Part shown: in pieces, positions 10,601-25,600 of the stretch | Layout of the letters: every line of letters begins with the position of its first letter | Numbering within the stretch: the stretch's first letter is position 1 | Source of the DNA: Ischnura elegans | Lineage: Eukaryota; Arthropoda; Insecta; Odonata; Coenagrionidae | Assembly (NCBI RefSeq): GCF_921293095.1 | Contig: NC_060251.1 | Location: 91,746,566 to 91,810,565, forward strand | Length of the DNA: 64,000 nt | Direction: 5' to 3' | Translations under genes and position numbers: made by a program | The notes under the pieces: model-generated | The model's input: only the letters and a program-made list of their open reading frames with translations | The model's database searches: none | Told to the model about the DNA's origin: nothing

Positions 10601-13600
10601 CTCCACTCGGCATTTACACTGCTATTATGGATTTCAGTCAGATGTAAAAATTCTTATCCATCAAACACCATTTCCAGTACACGTATTCACGAGAGCAATG
10701 TGCATGTTGTGCCTAAAACAACCGCATTCGCCGGTGCAGTGACTGGTTGTGAGATGGATCACGAAGGCCAAAAATAGTCAATTACTTGAATTGTTCCTGT
10801 CTAATGAATATATTTTTAATACAATTGAGGTAGTGTGTAAAGCGTGAACAATGTTGCGTTAATCGTCAGCGGCACGCCCACCTGGATCTTCGCCTTCATA
10901 TCTCTACTTGTTTTCTCCAGGTAGCTCACTCTACCCCCACCCCTACCGTCATGTGCTAGCGGACAACCCAAGGCGCTCTGCAATATTCACGCGCATCTAG
11001 CCCGGATTCTTTTCTTCATGTTCAATTATTTTCAGTCCATCTCTTAAAGTTCTCAATAGTTTCTTCGGAGGGGCCATGGTCGGAAGACGACTAAAATTAA
11101 ACTAGTGAAAATGACTTTATTAAACCCACATGGAAAACACTCGGTGGTTCGAAGTCCAGCCACCCCGGAAAGTAGGGAACCACTCGTACGAGGTGAAGTT
11201 CGGAACTCACGTATCGCCAGAGCACACTGCAGAGGGCGAAGCGTGACCATATGACTGCGCCATGAAATTTTTTACCCTAAAGATGCCCATTCTTTTCTAA
11301 TTAGCGTAGAGCAAGATGATCAGATGAATTCGGATTGTTAGTAGGGAGAAACAAAAATCCTGAGAAGATATCCCTTCGTCAGTAACTCTGACAAGTGAGA
11401 CTACTAGTAGTAGTATAGCTCGTAAATTGATAACTGATAACAACCTGGTATCATGTTTTCGGAACAAAATGCCGAATTAACTGCCGTAAGCTCAGCTACG
11501 AGGATATCGCGTTTCGCCAAAAATCACCATCGTATTTTTCCATCTATTTCCTTGCTTAAAATACGTCATGTGTGGTCTCGTTTTTTTTTAACGTGCAAAT
11601 TACTAACATTTCAATCTAATAAAAGCATAATAGCAATTACTGAATATCATTGTTAGATACCTTTTGGGCTAATAGGTGATTCATGCAGCAGTTGACCTCC
11701 ATAAACTGGGAACTTTAGGCTGAAAAAGGTCAGTTGGTGAGAAGAGGGGGGAGTGCGAAACACGTTTCTATTGTTCTCGTGTAACTCGATATTTTTTTCG
11801 AAGCTAAGGTCTTCGTAATAAGATCCCTGCGCGAGATGGGACCTGTTTTTATTTTGAAGAAGAGGAAAGCGTCAGAAGGGGGGAGGCGAATGGTGAATGG
11901 AGGGGGATAAGGGTTCTTGGGAAATGCGCTAATGTTACTTTCCCACGGCACTGAGCTTCTCCCAATGGTAGTTCCATCTCTTGGAGAGGATTCCAACTAC
12001 GTGCTTGTCGTTATTAGCCATAAATGACACATTGTATTTATTTCGTCTCATTTTCGTCAAACGATGGATGCGGGAAAATTCTGCGTCGGAACCGCGATCT
12101 TCAAACGATCAATGCGAGAAACGATACTTCAGGGAACGATAGATGCGGTAAAAAATTAAATTGTCTATAAGGAACTTTATTTGGGACTAGAAACGGCGAA
12201 CGATCAATGCGGGAACGATAGATCGAGGTTCCACCGTATAACTTTCTTTTGAAAGCGGCAGTGTAATGACTTCTTTTCTCTGCTATTGTAATACTCTGAA
12301 ACCAAAACTGAATCGATCTCTCTAATCAGAGGCAAATCATGTTCCCTTCTTACCGTTGCTCTGGGAAAAATGGAACGACTATGTAGCATAATTAATCGTA
12401 GAGGGCGTAACTTGGTGGAAATCCATAATATCACGAATACAAGGATCAAGGAAATAGCAAAGTTCTTGATCCTTGTATTCGTGAGACTATGTAGCAGTTT
12501 ATATCGCGACGGCATTGAGGCTTTAACGTCACAAACAAACAGCATTACCTTAGATAGCACAAAGCGGAGGAACTGGATCCCCACCGACAGTAAATAACTC
12601 CACACAAACTTTCCGGTTGCGACGTAAAACTGGCAAGTTCCAGGTCGACGCATGCGACAATCGTGTAATGCTGTGTTGCCATAAGCGGAAATCTTATCTC
12701 GTTTTCAGGGCCGCAATGCGCGAGAATTAGTAACGTCACGCCGAAAGCTCGCTGTCACCCGGTTCAAACGCAGGGAGCGTAGTGTCCACAGCGCATGGCA
12801 GGTTGTCAAGGCTAGCGGTCTTCCAGTCATAGGATTGAGGGTGTTGAATAAACGTTCAAATTTTTCGACACAATGACCATCTAGATTTAGTTTCGAAAGT
12901 GGTCGCTGCAGCCAGTGGGAAGGCTAATTGGGTGGAAGGGGGACTAAGCAGTGACCGAGGGAGGGGAAACCAAGCCATTTGAGGAAAGTAAGCAAGCTGA
13001 TGAGAAGTGGTGTCATATTTCAGGAGGGGGAGAGAAAAGGCCTGCGCTGGGGAAAGATGTTTTTTTCTTCAGGCAACATTCGTTCCCACGCTTTTCTGAC
13101 CCATACGACCGCATGCGACGATGCTCGCCACAATGAATAGAAGTGCGCTAGCCACGAACGAAGATGAAAATTTCTGGGAAGGTATTATTATCAAGATTGA
13201 GATATTTTTCAGGTTTTAAGACGAAATTCACGGCTATTTCCCGGTTTTTTCACGGTAGAGGAAATTCACGGCTAATTCACGGTTTTAAGGTTTTCACGGT
13301 TGAGTGGGAACCCTGGCGATCTAAGGGCCCATAGTTTGCATTGTCTACTTGCCTTTAATCATTATATCTTCTGCCTTTTATATATTACGTACATTGACGA
13401 ATCCGGTGGTTTCACTGTCACAGTTAATACATGCACGAGGGGTTTCAAGGATTACGAGCAAATAACACAAAAAAATACCAGTAAATCACTATATTCTTAG
13501 ACACATCCACACGCACATACACTCAATCTTTCACGCACACAAACATACTTTCATTCTCTCATATCTCAATAAAATTATGTGAAAATATAATCATTTGAAT

Positions 13601-16600
13601 AATTACTTCGCTGGAAACATCGAAGAGTATTTCAAATGCACGAAGCTAATAAAAAGTGAGCTTTAATTCAGCCAACTCCGTCATTAACTTGCAACAAAGT
13701 TAGTGGGGAAAAGCTTTCAATAACGCAGTATTCATTTACATTGGCACACAATATGAGAGAAAGAGAAAAATCAGCTTAATAAAATCTTTGCAAAATACAA
13801 CACGGTAAATCAGTCGTCAGAAACATGTAAACAAGTACGCAATTAATATCGTGTGTCAACTTTTTCTTCACTTTTTCGCAGCGTTCATTGCTAACACTCA
13901 AAATTTCAATGCCTTCACGTGGGTGTCAACTAATTCTTTTCCGCAATAAAGATTTCTGCTCGTACTTCATTATCTTTTAATTCCACAGATGGAAATGTCC
14001 AAACTTAAGGATACAATTTCTAATGTTTGAAAGTCGGAGTTGGGGTGCGTATGCTGTGTAACAAGCTGTATCCTACAGGAGTGAGCGCAACCACTTCCAT
14101 TGCTCGAACTGCAAATTTTCACGTTGATTGGTGAACTGGGATTTATAAGCGATTTTTCTACAGAAATAAATGAAAATTCCTTCGAGGAATGATAAAAAAA
14201 ATGGGTCACTTTATTTTGTTTAGCACGTAAAAAACTCGATAACTATTCGATATTTTTTCTGCCATTGGGTATAAGAGCGAATATCTACTTCATCGCGCTC
14301 TTCATTCAAAAATTGATGTAATCACTTGAAATACGGTTATCACTTACGTAAGTACGGATTTACGTAAGTCGAGACATACGTAACTCGGGGGATGCCTGCA
14401 GTTAATTTAGATCATTAATTAAGCGTGTACCTAGTGGAAATACGGTTTGAGACGTAATTTTTGCCGTCATAGGTTATCGGGCGATTGACTTCCAGGCAGA
14501 GGGTCTACACTAAAGCCTTCAAGGTTTCGGTATTCATGGGGGAGAAATGGAGCGGTGGCTGAGTTGCGTATGAATAGCATAAACACATAAAAGGGTCCGC
14601 TACAGAGTCTCAAACACAATGACTTCATTCCCTCCCAGCAGTAGTAGGCACTCTGCATCTCAAGTATACAGTGCAGCAGTTGCCCAGCAGTTGTTTCGAT
14701 AGAGCCATACAGTGTAAAAACCAAGAGAACAATGGCAAAAAATAGGAATGCGGATAGAAAAACCAAGAAGTTATCAAGAAAAACCATAAACCAAGAAGAG
14801 AAATTGAAAGAGGTCAATTTCTTTGAAAATTGAGAGTGTCAAAGCGATATTGCGTGGAAGTTTAAACTCACGATGCTTTATTCTGAATAAAGACAAAGTT
14901 AAACATCAGTGACCTCAGCCGTACCAACTTCAACCAAGCGGTCAACACTTACGGAAAGTTCATCGTGAATCTGTACAAAAAGACAGGGGTGGTAATCGCT
15001 CCGAGACATTTAGTGAAAGCTCCGGTTGGTTCCAGAGTTTTAAACGGCAGGTATTTTCAGTGCGGCAATATCAGGTGAATCTGAAAGTGTTGATAGTGCA
15101 GTCACCGCAACATTTTCTGATGAACTCCAAGCAGTGATTGAAATTGGTTCCTTTCCCCCTCAACTAGTGTTGACGAGACAATATTGTTTTGGGAAAGAAT
15201 GCAATCTCGTTCATTCATTATCAGGGAAGGAAAACTGGGTCAGGTTTCAAGGCATTAAGACTGTTTCACATATCTGCTAATGCCGTGGAGGACTTCAAAT
15301 TAAAATGATTTATCATTCACAAACTCTGCGAGCAATGAAATGGTATTCAAATTAGCACTAGCCTGTTATTTGGATGAGCGACAAAGGGGCCTGGGTGACA
15401 CAATAATTGTTTTTAGGCTGAATTGAAAATTCGTCAACTGCCTACAATGCATTACGAACCCCTGAGATAGCAAATGGTAGACCACACGCACAACAGGAGG
15501 GAATTTCAAAAGCACGTGCAAATTTTTTTTTACGAGTATAAAAGTCTTTGAATGCGTGCCCACTATCTTTAAAGTAGAGATGTGCGAATAGTATCCGCGA
15601 ATACTCGAATACCTCGAATATTAGAAAGTATTCGATAATCGAGGTTTCGAATAGTTATGCGAAAAGTACCGCCTCGAATACCTCGAATACTTTGAATTTC
15701 GCGTCATACACTGTCGCACGCACGTCGTTGGTAGTTGACTCGGAAAAATGTAGAGAACTAGTCATTTAGTGCTCGCAGCGCCGTTTTACGCAAGTTGACG
15801 AATTACATCAAATTCGTGGATTTTAGCGGTGAAAAGAGTTCGAAGAGGGGAACCGAAAATGGTCGGGTGAAAAAATCCGAAAATCCCCGATTCCCCCCAC
15901 CAGGAGAACCTCAGTGCCGTGGGATAGCAACCTTAGAGCATTTCCCACGATCCGCTATCCCCCTCCATTCAGCACTCGCCTCACCCACTCTGACGCTTTC
16001 CTCTTCTCCGAAATCAAACAAAAGGTCCCAGCTCGCGCAGGGATCGCATTATGAAGACCCCTGCTTCGAAAAAAATATCGAGTTACGAGAACAATAAAAA
16101 CGTGTTTCACGCCCTCCCTCCTTTTCTCACCTACTGACCTTTTTCTGGCTACCTGCTTCGAAGTTCCCCATTTCTGGAGGTCAACTGCTGTGCGAGTACC
16201 GTGGGATACTTACATTAGCGCATTTCCCAAGATCCGGTATCCCTCTCCATTCAGCACTAGCCCCCCCCCCCCTCTGAGGCTTTCCTCTTCTTCGAAATAA
16301 AAAAAAAAGTCACAGCTCGCGCAGGGATCATATTACGAAGACCTTAGCTTCGAAAAAATACCAAGTTACACGAGAACAATAGAAACGTGTTTCCGGCTCT
16401 CCCTTTTCTCCCCCACTGACCTTTTTTTTCCTACCAGCTTCGAAGTTCCCCATTTCTGTGGAGGTCAACCGCTGCATGAGTCATCTATTAGCACAAAAGG
16501 TGTCTAAGAATGACTTTCGTCAATTGATGTTACACCTTTATTGAATTGAAATATTAGTATTGTGCGCGTAATTTCAAAAAGAATAAGACCAAACACGACG

Positions 16601-19600
16601 TATTTCTGAGTTTATTTAAGCATTTTACGCAAAGAAATAAATGTCAAAATACGACGGAGACTTAGCATTCTGGCGAAACTCGATAAGAGCAGCAGAGCTT
16701 CTCGGAAGTTGATGCGGTATTTTTTTCCGAAAGCATATATCAAGTTACAATTAATGAGTGGTGCTATAAATCTTAATTGTTACAGTCCCAGACAAATTTT
16801 TTTATATTTTCTCAGAATATTTGGTTTCTCCCTGATAGCAATTCCAATTCATCTTCTTATCTCGTGAGAACTCCCAAAGATGGACTGAAAATAATTGAAG
16901 AAAATCCGGTAGAATAGAGCTTGTATTTTGCAAAATGCCTCAGATTGTCAGCTAGCACTTGGCAGCAGAAGTGGGGGTAAAGCGATGTTAGTTGAATTAA
17001 TGATATGCCCAATTGTTTCCATAAAATTAAAATATTCATTAATCAGCTAAATTCCTGTTCGAATCATTTAAAGGAAATCAAAATTACTCCCCAAAATCTT
17101 GTGTTGCCTGCTGCATAGGCAACCGAGTCAAACATTCCAGCATTCATCATTTAGTATTCGAGGTATTCGAAATTCGAGGTATTCGAATATTCGAGCAATG
17201 ATTTAATATTCGAATTCGATATTCGAATTCGAGAAATCTGCTATTCGACCCATCTCTACTTTAAAGACATTTTAAACTTTAAACAGTTTATATGAATAAC
17301 GTTTTTTAAGGCTATTAACATGAATATATCTGGTTTAGAGGAAATTCAATACCCAACACCACTGCTACCAGGAACGCATCCTATCTTCCCTATGTTAAAA
17401 CGCTCTCATATAACGCAAATTTGTATAGCGCAAAGACCCCAAGGAACGCATCCCTTGCGTTATACGAGGCATGGGTGTACATATTTCACACTTTTAGATG
17501 TTTAAATGACGATATCTATTTTTTGAGATTAAATGAAAAGTGAAAAATTTCAAGCGCACGAAAATGCGATGGTTAATTATGGCTGATGGGAAAAGCCTGT
17601 GCAACATCTAGCTGTTGCTGTGTGAGGCCACCTGGGTACGAGGCTATGACCGCTGCTACGATGCAGGCTGCTTGCTGCCAAGCATGGCGGTAGCGTAGAG
17701 TACCCTGCTAGCAAGTAGCGCTTGGTTTAAATAAGGATTATAAATTCCCTATCAAACGAAGGAAACTTTCCGACCTTACGCAGTTTTAATAGGTTATTAT
17801 TAAGATGTTTCCCTGAGCTCTGTGCCTCATGCATGCATTGGTAATCTCAGATGACGTAAAACTCCTACCTACTCGTATAGCATCTAGTGATGTCATGTGG
17901 AGTGGCATCGCATGGCTGCCAATCTGGCCTTTTTCAAATGAGGTTAAAAGTGACCATTAACAGTGGTCTAAACTGGGATTTCTAAAACCAAATACAGTGG
18001 AACTTGGTTAGTACGTTCCTCCTTAGTACGTTTTCCTCCTTAGTACAGGGATTTCCCTCGGTCCCGGTACCATCCGAACAAAATACAGGTAAAAGCATTT
18101 GGTTAGTATGTTTGAAAAAATTGCGCTTTCCTGGTTAGTACGCTCAATTGCTTGCCGTGACGCAACCCGCAATTCGTTCTCTAGTATCTTCTTAAGGGTC
18201 GCAAAAGTCTAAATTCATGATTTAATTTATTATTATTAGCCATTAACATTCTTCCATTCATTCCACATCTCTTTCTTCGACCGTAATTTATCCAAATGCA
18301 TTTCTGAATTCTTGTGATGTGCTGAATAATAAAATGCGGCCATTTTTCGGGAATGCCTGACTATGAAAAACTACAGCCAATACGAAGCCCCAACTTTCCC
18401 CACCCCAAGCTCCTCGCCTTCTGTTGCCTTTTGAGCGCTTGGGAGTGCCCACTTCTGCGCACAAAGTTCGTGAGTGGGCAATAGGGTAGTTTCCTTCATC
18501 AAAGAAAACAAAAGGCATTGATGGCGATTCGTTACCCACCATTAGTGTATTCATAATACACAAATTATTTGGTTTTTGAAATACCGGTTTAGACGAATGG
18601 CAAGGGTCAAATTTTATTCTCATTTGAAAAAGGCCAGATTGGCGCCCATGCGATTCCACTCCACGTGACGTCACAGGGACCTAGTTTCTACACGAGAGGA
18701 TAGGAGTTATGCATCGTCAGAGGCTACCAATGCATGCATGAGTCACAGAGCTCAGGGAAACATGTCTTAATAATCACCTATTAAAACTGGCTAAGGTCGG
18801 AAAGTTTTCTTCGCTTGATAAGGTATTAATAAACCTTTTTTAAGCCATGCGCTACCAGACAGGAAGGTACTCAGCTACCCGTTAGCATCCTGCGTCCTAT
18901 CAGTGCTCAGAGCCTCGATCAAGGTCACCTACCAGGCGGGAGGGGGAACCAGAAATGCGTCGTACGGACTTTTTCCCTTCATTCCTACTTACGCGTCGCG
19001 TTTTCGCGCGCTTGAAATTTTTCACTTTTCATTTGATCGCGAAAAATAGATATCGTCATTTAAAAATCTAAAAGCGTGAAATACGTACTCCAGGAGTAAT
19101 AATCTTTCGATTTAGGCAATAAAAAAATAATAGGAAACCACCCTATTGTTGCTATTGCACGAGTTATCATGATGAAGAAATGAGTCTTAACGGTCTTAGA
19201 CGATTCCCACATTATCTAAAGCAGTACTGCTCCATACACTCGACGTCGTGCGTATTTACTTGACTACTGTTGCGGGAGCAGACGATCCTCTGGATCTCCA
19301 CGCGAAGCTCAGCTTAAAAACACTTGATTTCGGAAAGAAAGCAGACGACATTAGACAAATTTTGAAAGTAAATTTCTACTGTTTAATATAAAATTTTCTT
19401 GTAATTACGTCGCAATCTAATAATCTTGCGTGTCATCAATCGATATATCGATCGATTTTACTATCGATATGGTATCATTCCAGAAGCGAATGTCTACGGC
19501 TGTTGCCGTAATTTTAAAGTCAATATAAGTTTTCCCAATTTTTATGATGCTTAAAAAACCAGTTGACTTACTCCGGGTTGTTGTTATATTCTACGAGTAT

Positions 19601-22600
19601 GCTGTGAGAAAGGAAATGACTTGTCTTCGCTTGTCTGAGCTTCACTCGTCCTCGTTCTGTTAATATACAGTAGAACCTCGCTTTTACGCCCCCACAATAT
19701 ACGTTTTCCCGCAATTTACGACATTTTCGTCAAGTCCCGATGATTTAAGTATCTCTACAATGTTAAGTCTTCCCCGCATTTACGCTAACGAAATTTCAAA
19801 TGACCCGCTATTTACGCCAAAGGGAACATGGCGGATAGCGCACCGTAATCAAGAAGAAAGAGAGTTAGCGATTGGAGGTAGGGATAAACTTTTTGCAAGA
19901 AGGTTGTAAATATAGGAAAAGAAGTTGTATTTACAACCTCCTCGCCTTTTTTGGCATACCTGTCACTAGCGCCATTATCATTAATACGGCCTCTTTGAAC
20001 TTCTAGAATAATTCCTTCATCATTTGTTTCTGACCACTCGCGGGATTTCCTAAGACAGGTTGTTTGCGAAGTTTTAATTTCATTCCATTTGTTGGTGGTA
20101 AGTATTGTAGGTTTTCCACTTCACTTGTAAGCATCGTAGTTACGAATATAGACGCTATGTTTATATTCGTGGTCGTTCTCGTGATGATCCACGCACTGGG
20201 TGTTCTCCTTCGCGTACATTATTACCAAGTTCTTCGATTAATTTTCATCATCATTAGTCAACAATCCTAAGATTAGTTTGACGCTTTTTGACGATAATAT
20301 TGACGATTAATTTAAAAGTTGTTTTAATCGTAATCTCTTCTTCCCTGCTTCTTTTTGTGACAGCATCTATAAACGCGAATCAAATACGGAATGGCCCAGA
20401 AACGAGAGAGGAAAACTTTTTCAATAGAAGATAAAATAAGAATTTTGGGAGGAGTTGACTCGCATGTAGGTTCACGCGTTTCCCTTGCCAAAGAACTTGG
20501 GATTCCAGTGTCCACATTAAACACTGTTGTTAAAACTCGCAAAAACATAGAAACCAGTGCAGTGGAATGCGGACCCAGTGCAAAGAGGCGAAAATATGTG
20601 AAGTACTCGAAATATGATAGACTAGAAGAAATTTTAAAAGAATGGTTTCAGTGCACCAGGTCCTCTAACATACCCATCAGCGGAGTTATTCTGAAGGAAA
20701 AAGCGCAACATGTGGCAATGAGGCTGGGAATTGAAGACTTCAAGGCTTCAAACGGATGGTTAAGCAGGTTTAAGACTAGGCATAATGTTGTATACAAAAC
20801 AATTTGTGGTGAGTCCAGTAGTGTTGATCCCCAAACAGTGGCACAGTGGAAGGAACATTGTTTAAGTGAGCATACAGAAGGGTATGCTCCAAAAGACATT
20901 TTCAATTTAGATGAGACAGGCCTTTTTTTCAATACACTTCCCCATAAGACTTTAGAGTTTAGAGGTGAATCTTGCCATGGTGGAAAGCATAGCAAAGCTC
21001 GTTTAACAGTATTGTTTGGCGCTAATGCTAATGGTAGTGAAAAGTTGAGGCCATTTGTCATTGGAAAATCCAAAAATCCCAGATGTTTTAAAAATATCAA
21101 GACATATCCCACAACTTATGCCGCTAATACCAAAGCTTGGATGACGTCACATTTATTTCAGGAACAAATGCAGGCTCTAGATGCCAAGATGGGTGGACAA
21201 AACCGAAAAATTGTAGTATTTTTAGACCAATGCCCAGCCCACCCAAAAAATATGAATTTGAGGAATATAAAACTGGTGTTCTTCCCACCAAATTGTACCA
21301 GCCAATTACAGCCATTAGATTTAGGGATAATCCATGTATTCAAATCCAACTACCGCAGGATTCTAGTGAGAAAAGCAATTAATCTTATAGATAGTGGGAG
21401 GGACCCTAAGAACTTCAAAGTATCTGTTTTAGATGCACTACACTACGTAGCACGAGCATGGAAAGAAGTTGATGAGGGCACAATTGCAAATTGTTTTAAA
21501 AAAGCAGGATTTAGTTTTTCAGAAGACTGCAACTTTGAACAGGACTATGAAGAATCATTAGAAGAAGGGAGAGGTGGTAATATAGCATTGGGAGCCGATG
21601 ATCAGTTGTCATTATTTGGAGATGAAATAAGTTTTTCAGACTTTGTGGGAGTGGATGAGATGTTATCAACATGTAAGTCACTTACTATTGATGAAGCTAT
21701 TGACGTGCATGACAGTGATGAGACAGCAAGTGAGGAGGATGATGATGATACAGAAATGCCAAAAGAAAGCACAATCAATGCTATGTCTGCTGTCAGTGCA
21801 CTGAGGCAACATTTATCAACTGTTGCAGGAAATGAGAAAGAATTAGAGCTGTTGGACGTAATAGAAAAAAAGAGTAGAAATAATTTGCACTAATAAAATG
21901 ACTAAGCAAACAAAGATAATGGAATATTTCCAGAAGAAGGCTAGTTAAAAGAACATATTGTAATGGTGCTTCTTTTTTCATCACTTAATTCACCCCAGAA
22001 TGTTTAATAAATTCTGTGATATATATTTAATTGCTTTAAATTTTGAGAAGACTTAGGAGAGTTTAAGTTGATACATATTGTTTTTAATTAAATGTTAAAT
22101 GGATTTTAAGTCAAATATTTTTGTTTAGTTTGTCCAAAGGTTAAAATATTTTTACTTTAGAAGATTCTTTTATGTTTATGGAGCTAATGGAAAATGTTTA
22201 TCCGTATTTATCAGTATTTACTTATTTATCGTCCTGTGTTAAAGGATCTCTTTCAGAAGACTGATGTTTTGTATGATCTACCTCACTGAGAATTCAGTAC
22301 TAATAAAGAATTTTTTGTTATCATAATTTAAGGTTTTGTACTTACTATTCATTTAGAACATGATTCATATGAAAAATAGAACATTTAACTATATATAAGG
22401 GGTTATTTTTCATTAAATTGTGCCTAACCTCGATTTTACACTTTCCCGCGATTTACACTTTTTTCCCTTGTCCCCCTCAAAAGTGTAAAAGAGGGGTTTT
22501 ACTGTATATAGGATAAATCACGGGAGATAGACGCCGTAATCATGGAATCGTCTTCGGGAAATCTATGAAAAATTGCGATTTTTATTCACATGGTATAGTT

Positions 22601-25600
22601 TTTCAATGTAGCGCTCATTTTCTTGATTTTAAATGTGAAAAGAGTTCAGGAAGGCGATCCTATGAGAACTACCGATATTAATTGTAATTATGACGACTTT
22701 TTCAATGATTGCCATAACCCCGACAGCTATATTATATTACATTAAAATTCCACAGTAACCCAAATTCACTAAATGGCTCGAAATGAGGTAAGATGTTGCT
22801 CAAAGAACAAAAGAAGGAGAAGTACGATTGCCAACCAGATAAACTTAACATTCCCATAAATATGCAATTTATCGACCCATGCCCCAGTTACCCCGGAGCA
22901 CGTTACCTTTTTAATTGCATGTAATTGTATTTCCTACAAAACCATCTCAAAAAATTCATGCTAATAGGATTTTTCTCTGGGATAGGTCGACATTTAGCAT
23001 GAAAAAGAGCCAAAACATGTATTTCGGAAAAAGCAAGTAAAGTTCGCAAGACCAAGTAAACTCCACTCCATCTTGTTCTCGTGGTTTGCAAAAATTCACG
23101 CATACACAGTAGGGTGGGCCGAAAAAAGGTTTTTTTTCCTTTGTTGAAAGGTTGAATTTCTTGTTTTAAATAGCTCCACAGGTACGTAATTCGTCATTAT
23201 GATTGATGATAATTTAAAATAATTCACCTTATTTTTACTTTTTGTGGGATTATTAACTACCATATGAAGACTTGCTAAAAACTTAAATTCAATCGAAATA
23301 AATATCATTTTAACTGCGATTTAGCCCCCAAAATGGAATTTTAGAAACGTATGCAAAAATGAGTTTTGTTGTGCGGGTGGTCTATACTACAATTTTGTTG
23401 TTAACTCATAGACATTGTTTGAACCGTATATTTTGTCAAATAAACTTCAAATTTCATTTTTATAAACTATAAACATGTATCCACTCTTTGATATTATCCA
23501 TTATCCCATATTTTCATTAAATTCGTCTTCATAGCCGTTTTATTCTGAAATCAGCCTGATTTTTCACAAAATTTTAACCCTTTCGCGCCGGACCTTCGTT
23601 GAAGGAAATTCTTCCTCAATACGAGTCTCTTGAAAGTTTTCTTTACTCCTCTGTACGAAGCCTTTCCGCGTCGACTAAAGGCAGTGGGTACCTCCCTAAC
23701 CTTTTTTGGACCCAACTCAGAGGGCACCGATCCCTTTCCTCTGCCTCTGTCCCAGACCCTAGAAGGATTAAAAGCCCCTTCCTAGCACGAGTTCGCGGTC
23801 AACTGGCTAAAATGTTAATGCAAAATATATGAAAATATTTGTTGCTCGCACCGATTTTTTTACATTCAAAATGAATTTTGTGTTTTGTTTCTGAGCGTGC
23901 AGAAATTTTAAACGAAGTTCTAACGTTGATTTAGACGGATTTAATGTAATTACTTGTAGTTCTATAACTCCGTTGAGATTAACGTTAGAATTTTGTTTGA
24001 AATTTCCATGTGGTCAGCAAAAAAAGATGAATTCATTTCTAGCATTGAATTTCAAAAGTACGCAACAAATATTTTTTTGGAAAACACACTGCAAATAACA
24101 GTAGTTGACCGCGTGGAGAGGATAGGAAAGGGTCGACCTGAGCGGCCGAAGAAGGGACTGGGCTCGCGCTAAGGCGGATCACAAGGGGCGACCGCGTCCG
24201 TGGGTCTATTGTGTCCGCCACGGTCACTTTTTTCGACCTGTGCCGCACAGGCGCGGCATTCGTTGGTTAGGGTAAGAACATTCAGGACGCACTGGTGTGG
24301 CATTCGTAGTTGAGGAAAAAAAATCCTCGCCGCACAGGTGCGGGATTCGGCGCGAAAGGGTTAAACTTTAGAGCTCGGGTGGCAGTGGTTAATATTATCC
24401 GATTTGAAAAAAAATTTGTTTGCGAGATCCTTATATCTTTTCGCAACTTTCCCGCATAGGGCAAATTTGATCAGGAAAAAAAACCTTTTTTCGGCCTACC
24501 CTAATGCACAGTCCTCATCAAGTATAGCTTACGGAGATGGAATGATTTATTGGGAGGTGTTTTTCAGGTTCTAATGCATCACTTCAAAGCATGTACAGTC
24601 CTCATCAAGAGTTTTTATTTATCACTATCCAAAACCAAACCATTAACCCAACTGCCCTGACCTGCAGAGCAACGCTCGACCGCAAAATATACCCCATCGA
24701 GCCAACTATGTACACACACACTTACACCTCTCAAAATTGACAGCTGAGGACCGTAGAGTTCTTGCAGCATCAGGTGAGACGTGCTGAGCGTTTGGCTCAC
24801 ATTCTTGCCAGCTGAACTCCTACCATCTTTATCCTTGATGGAGCAGTAGCCATCAATGGCAGCCTGATAATTTTTCTCCTCAAATTTCACCTGCCATAAT
24901 AAAAATAAAAGTAATGATAACCAAGGAAAAGACCATCGTCCAGAAAGTCACTGAGGAATAAAACATCAGGTTCACACTCATTCCAACAGCACAACTGAAT
25001 AAATAGCATAACAGAATAACATGACTTGAATAGAATAGCAAGAAAAATGTGGACAGATATGAAAGCACGTCACCCAAACTCTCCAATTGCAAGGTACATA
25101 ACGTACATAAGAAACGTACATAAAACGAGGAAGAGGCAGGAGAGAATTAACATTAATCTTCACAATAACCACATTGAAAAACTTAGAAATTATGTCAGCA
25201 GACTCCCGATTATCCGGCTACGGTTTATCCGGGTTCCGGATTATCCGTACATGTTTTCACTCTCGCTCAATTCTTCTGCGATCTTTATAAAAAAATAAAA
25301 CTGAACATAAAATCACCAGAATCACTCCATTATAATATGTACTAGGATACACTGCAGTCATTATTTCCCTTCGTAAAACGGAAGCAATCAGACTCAAGCT
25401 GCATTCACGGGAGCACCGTGTTCCTGTTTTCCAAGCCTCACAGAGTATGACCGCGCTCCATGATCACGGACACATGTCCCGCAGCAGTTGCAACGCGGGC
25501 AACTTGTGCGAGACGCGACTACGTGGCATGGAGCCTGACAGTGTAGTTTCCGACGTCACGCAATGGTTTTGAAGCATTTGTGCAAACCACTTTTCAGTAT

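Larger units (their letters stand above)
9725..13315. mobile_element. 3.6-kb non-autonomous TIR element
   Basis: The ends are CAGGGTTCCCACTC and GAGTGGGAACCCTG. Both subterminal regions consist of repeated TTTTCACGG/AATTCACGG boxes. GCGAT occurs on each side (9720-9724, 13316-13320), a possible 5-bp duplication. The terminus resembles hAT ends, but an 8-bp duplication is not exact. No transposase frame survives. Inside are an inverted fragment of another hAT family (11648-12000), a Tigger-like end (12070-12238) and a perfect-stem hairpin. Confidence 0.75.

Noticed and set aside
14467..14817. Hydrophobic 116-codon minus-strand frame resembling a membrane protein
   Set aside because: It is the complement of A-rich plus-strand sequence in a Tigger relic. 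The hydrophobic residues come from TTT/CTT complement codons.
24615..24890. 91-codon single-exon gene
   Set aside because: The ATG is internal, and the frame is explained by exon 5 (24890-24726) with perfect splice signals plus read-through into intron.
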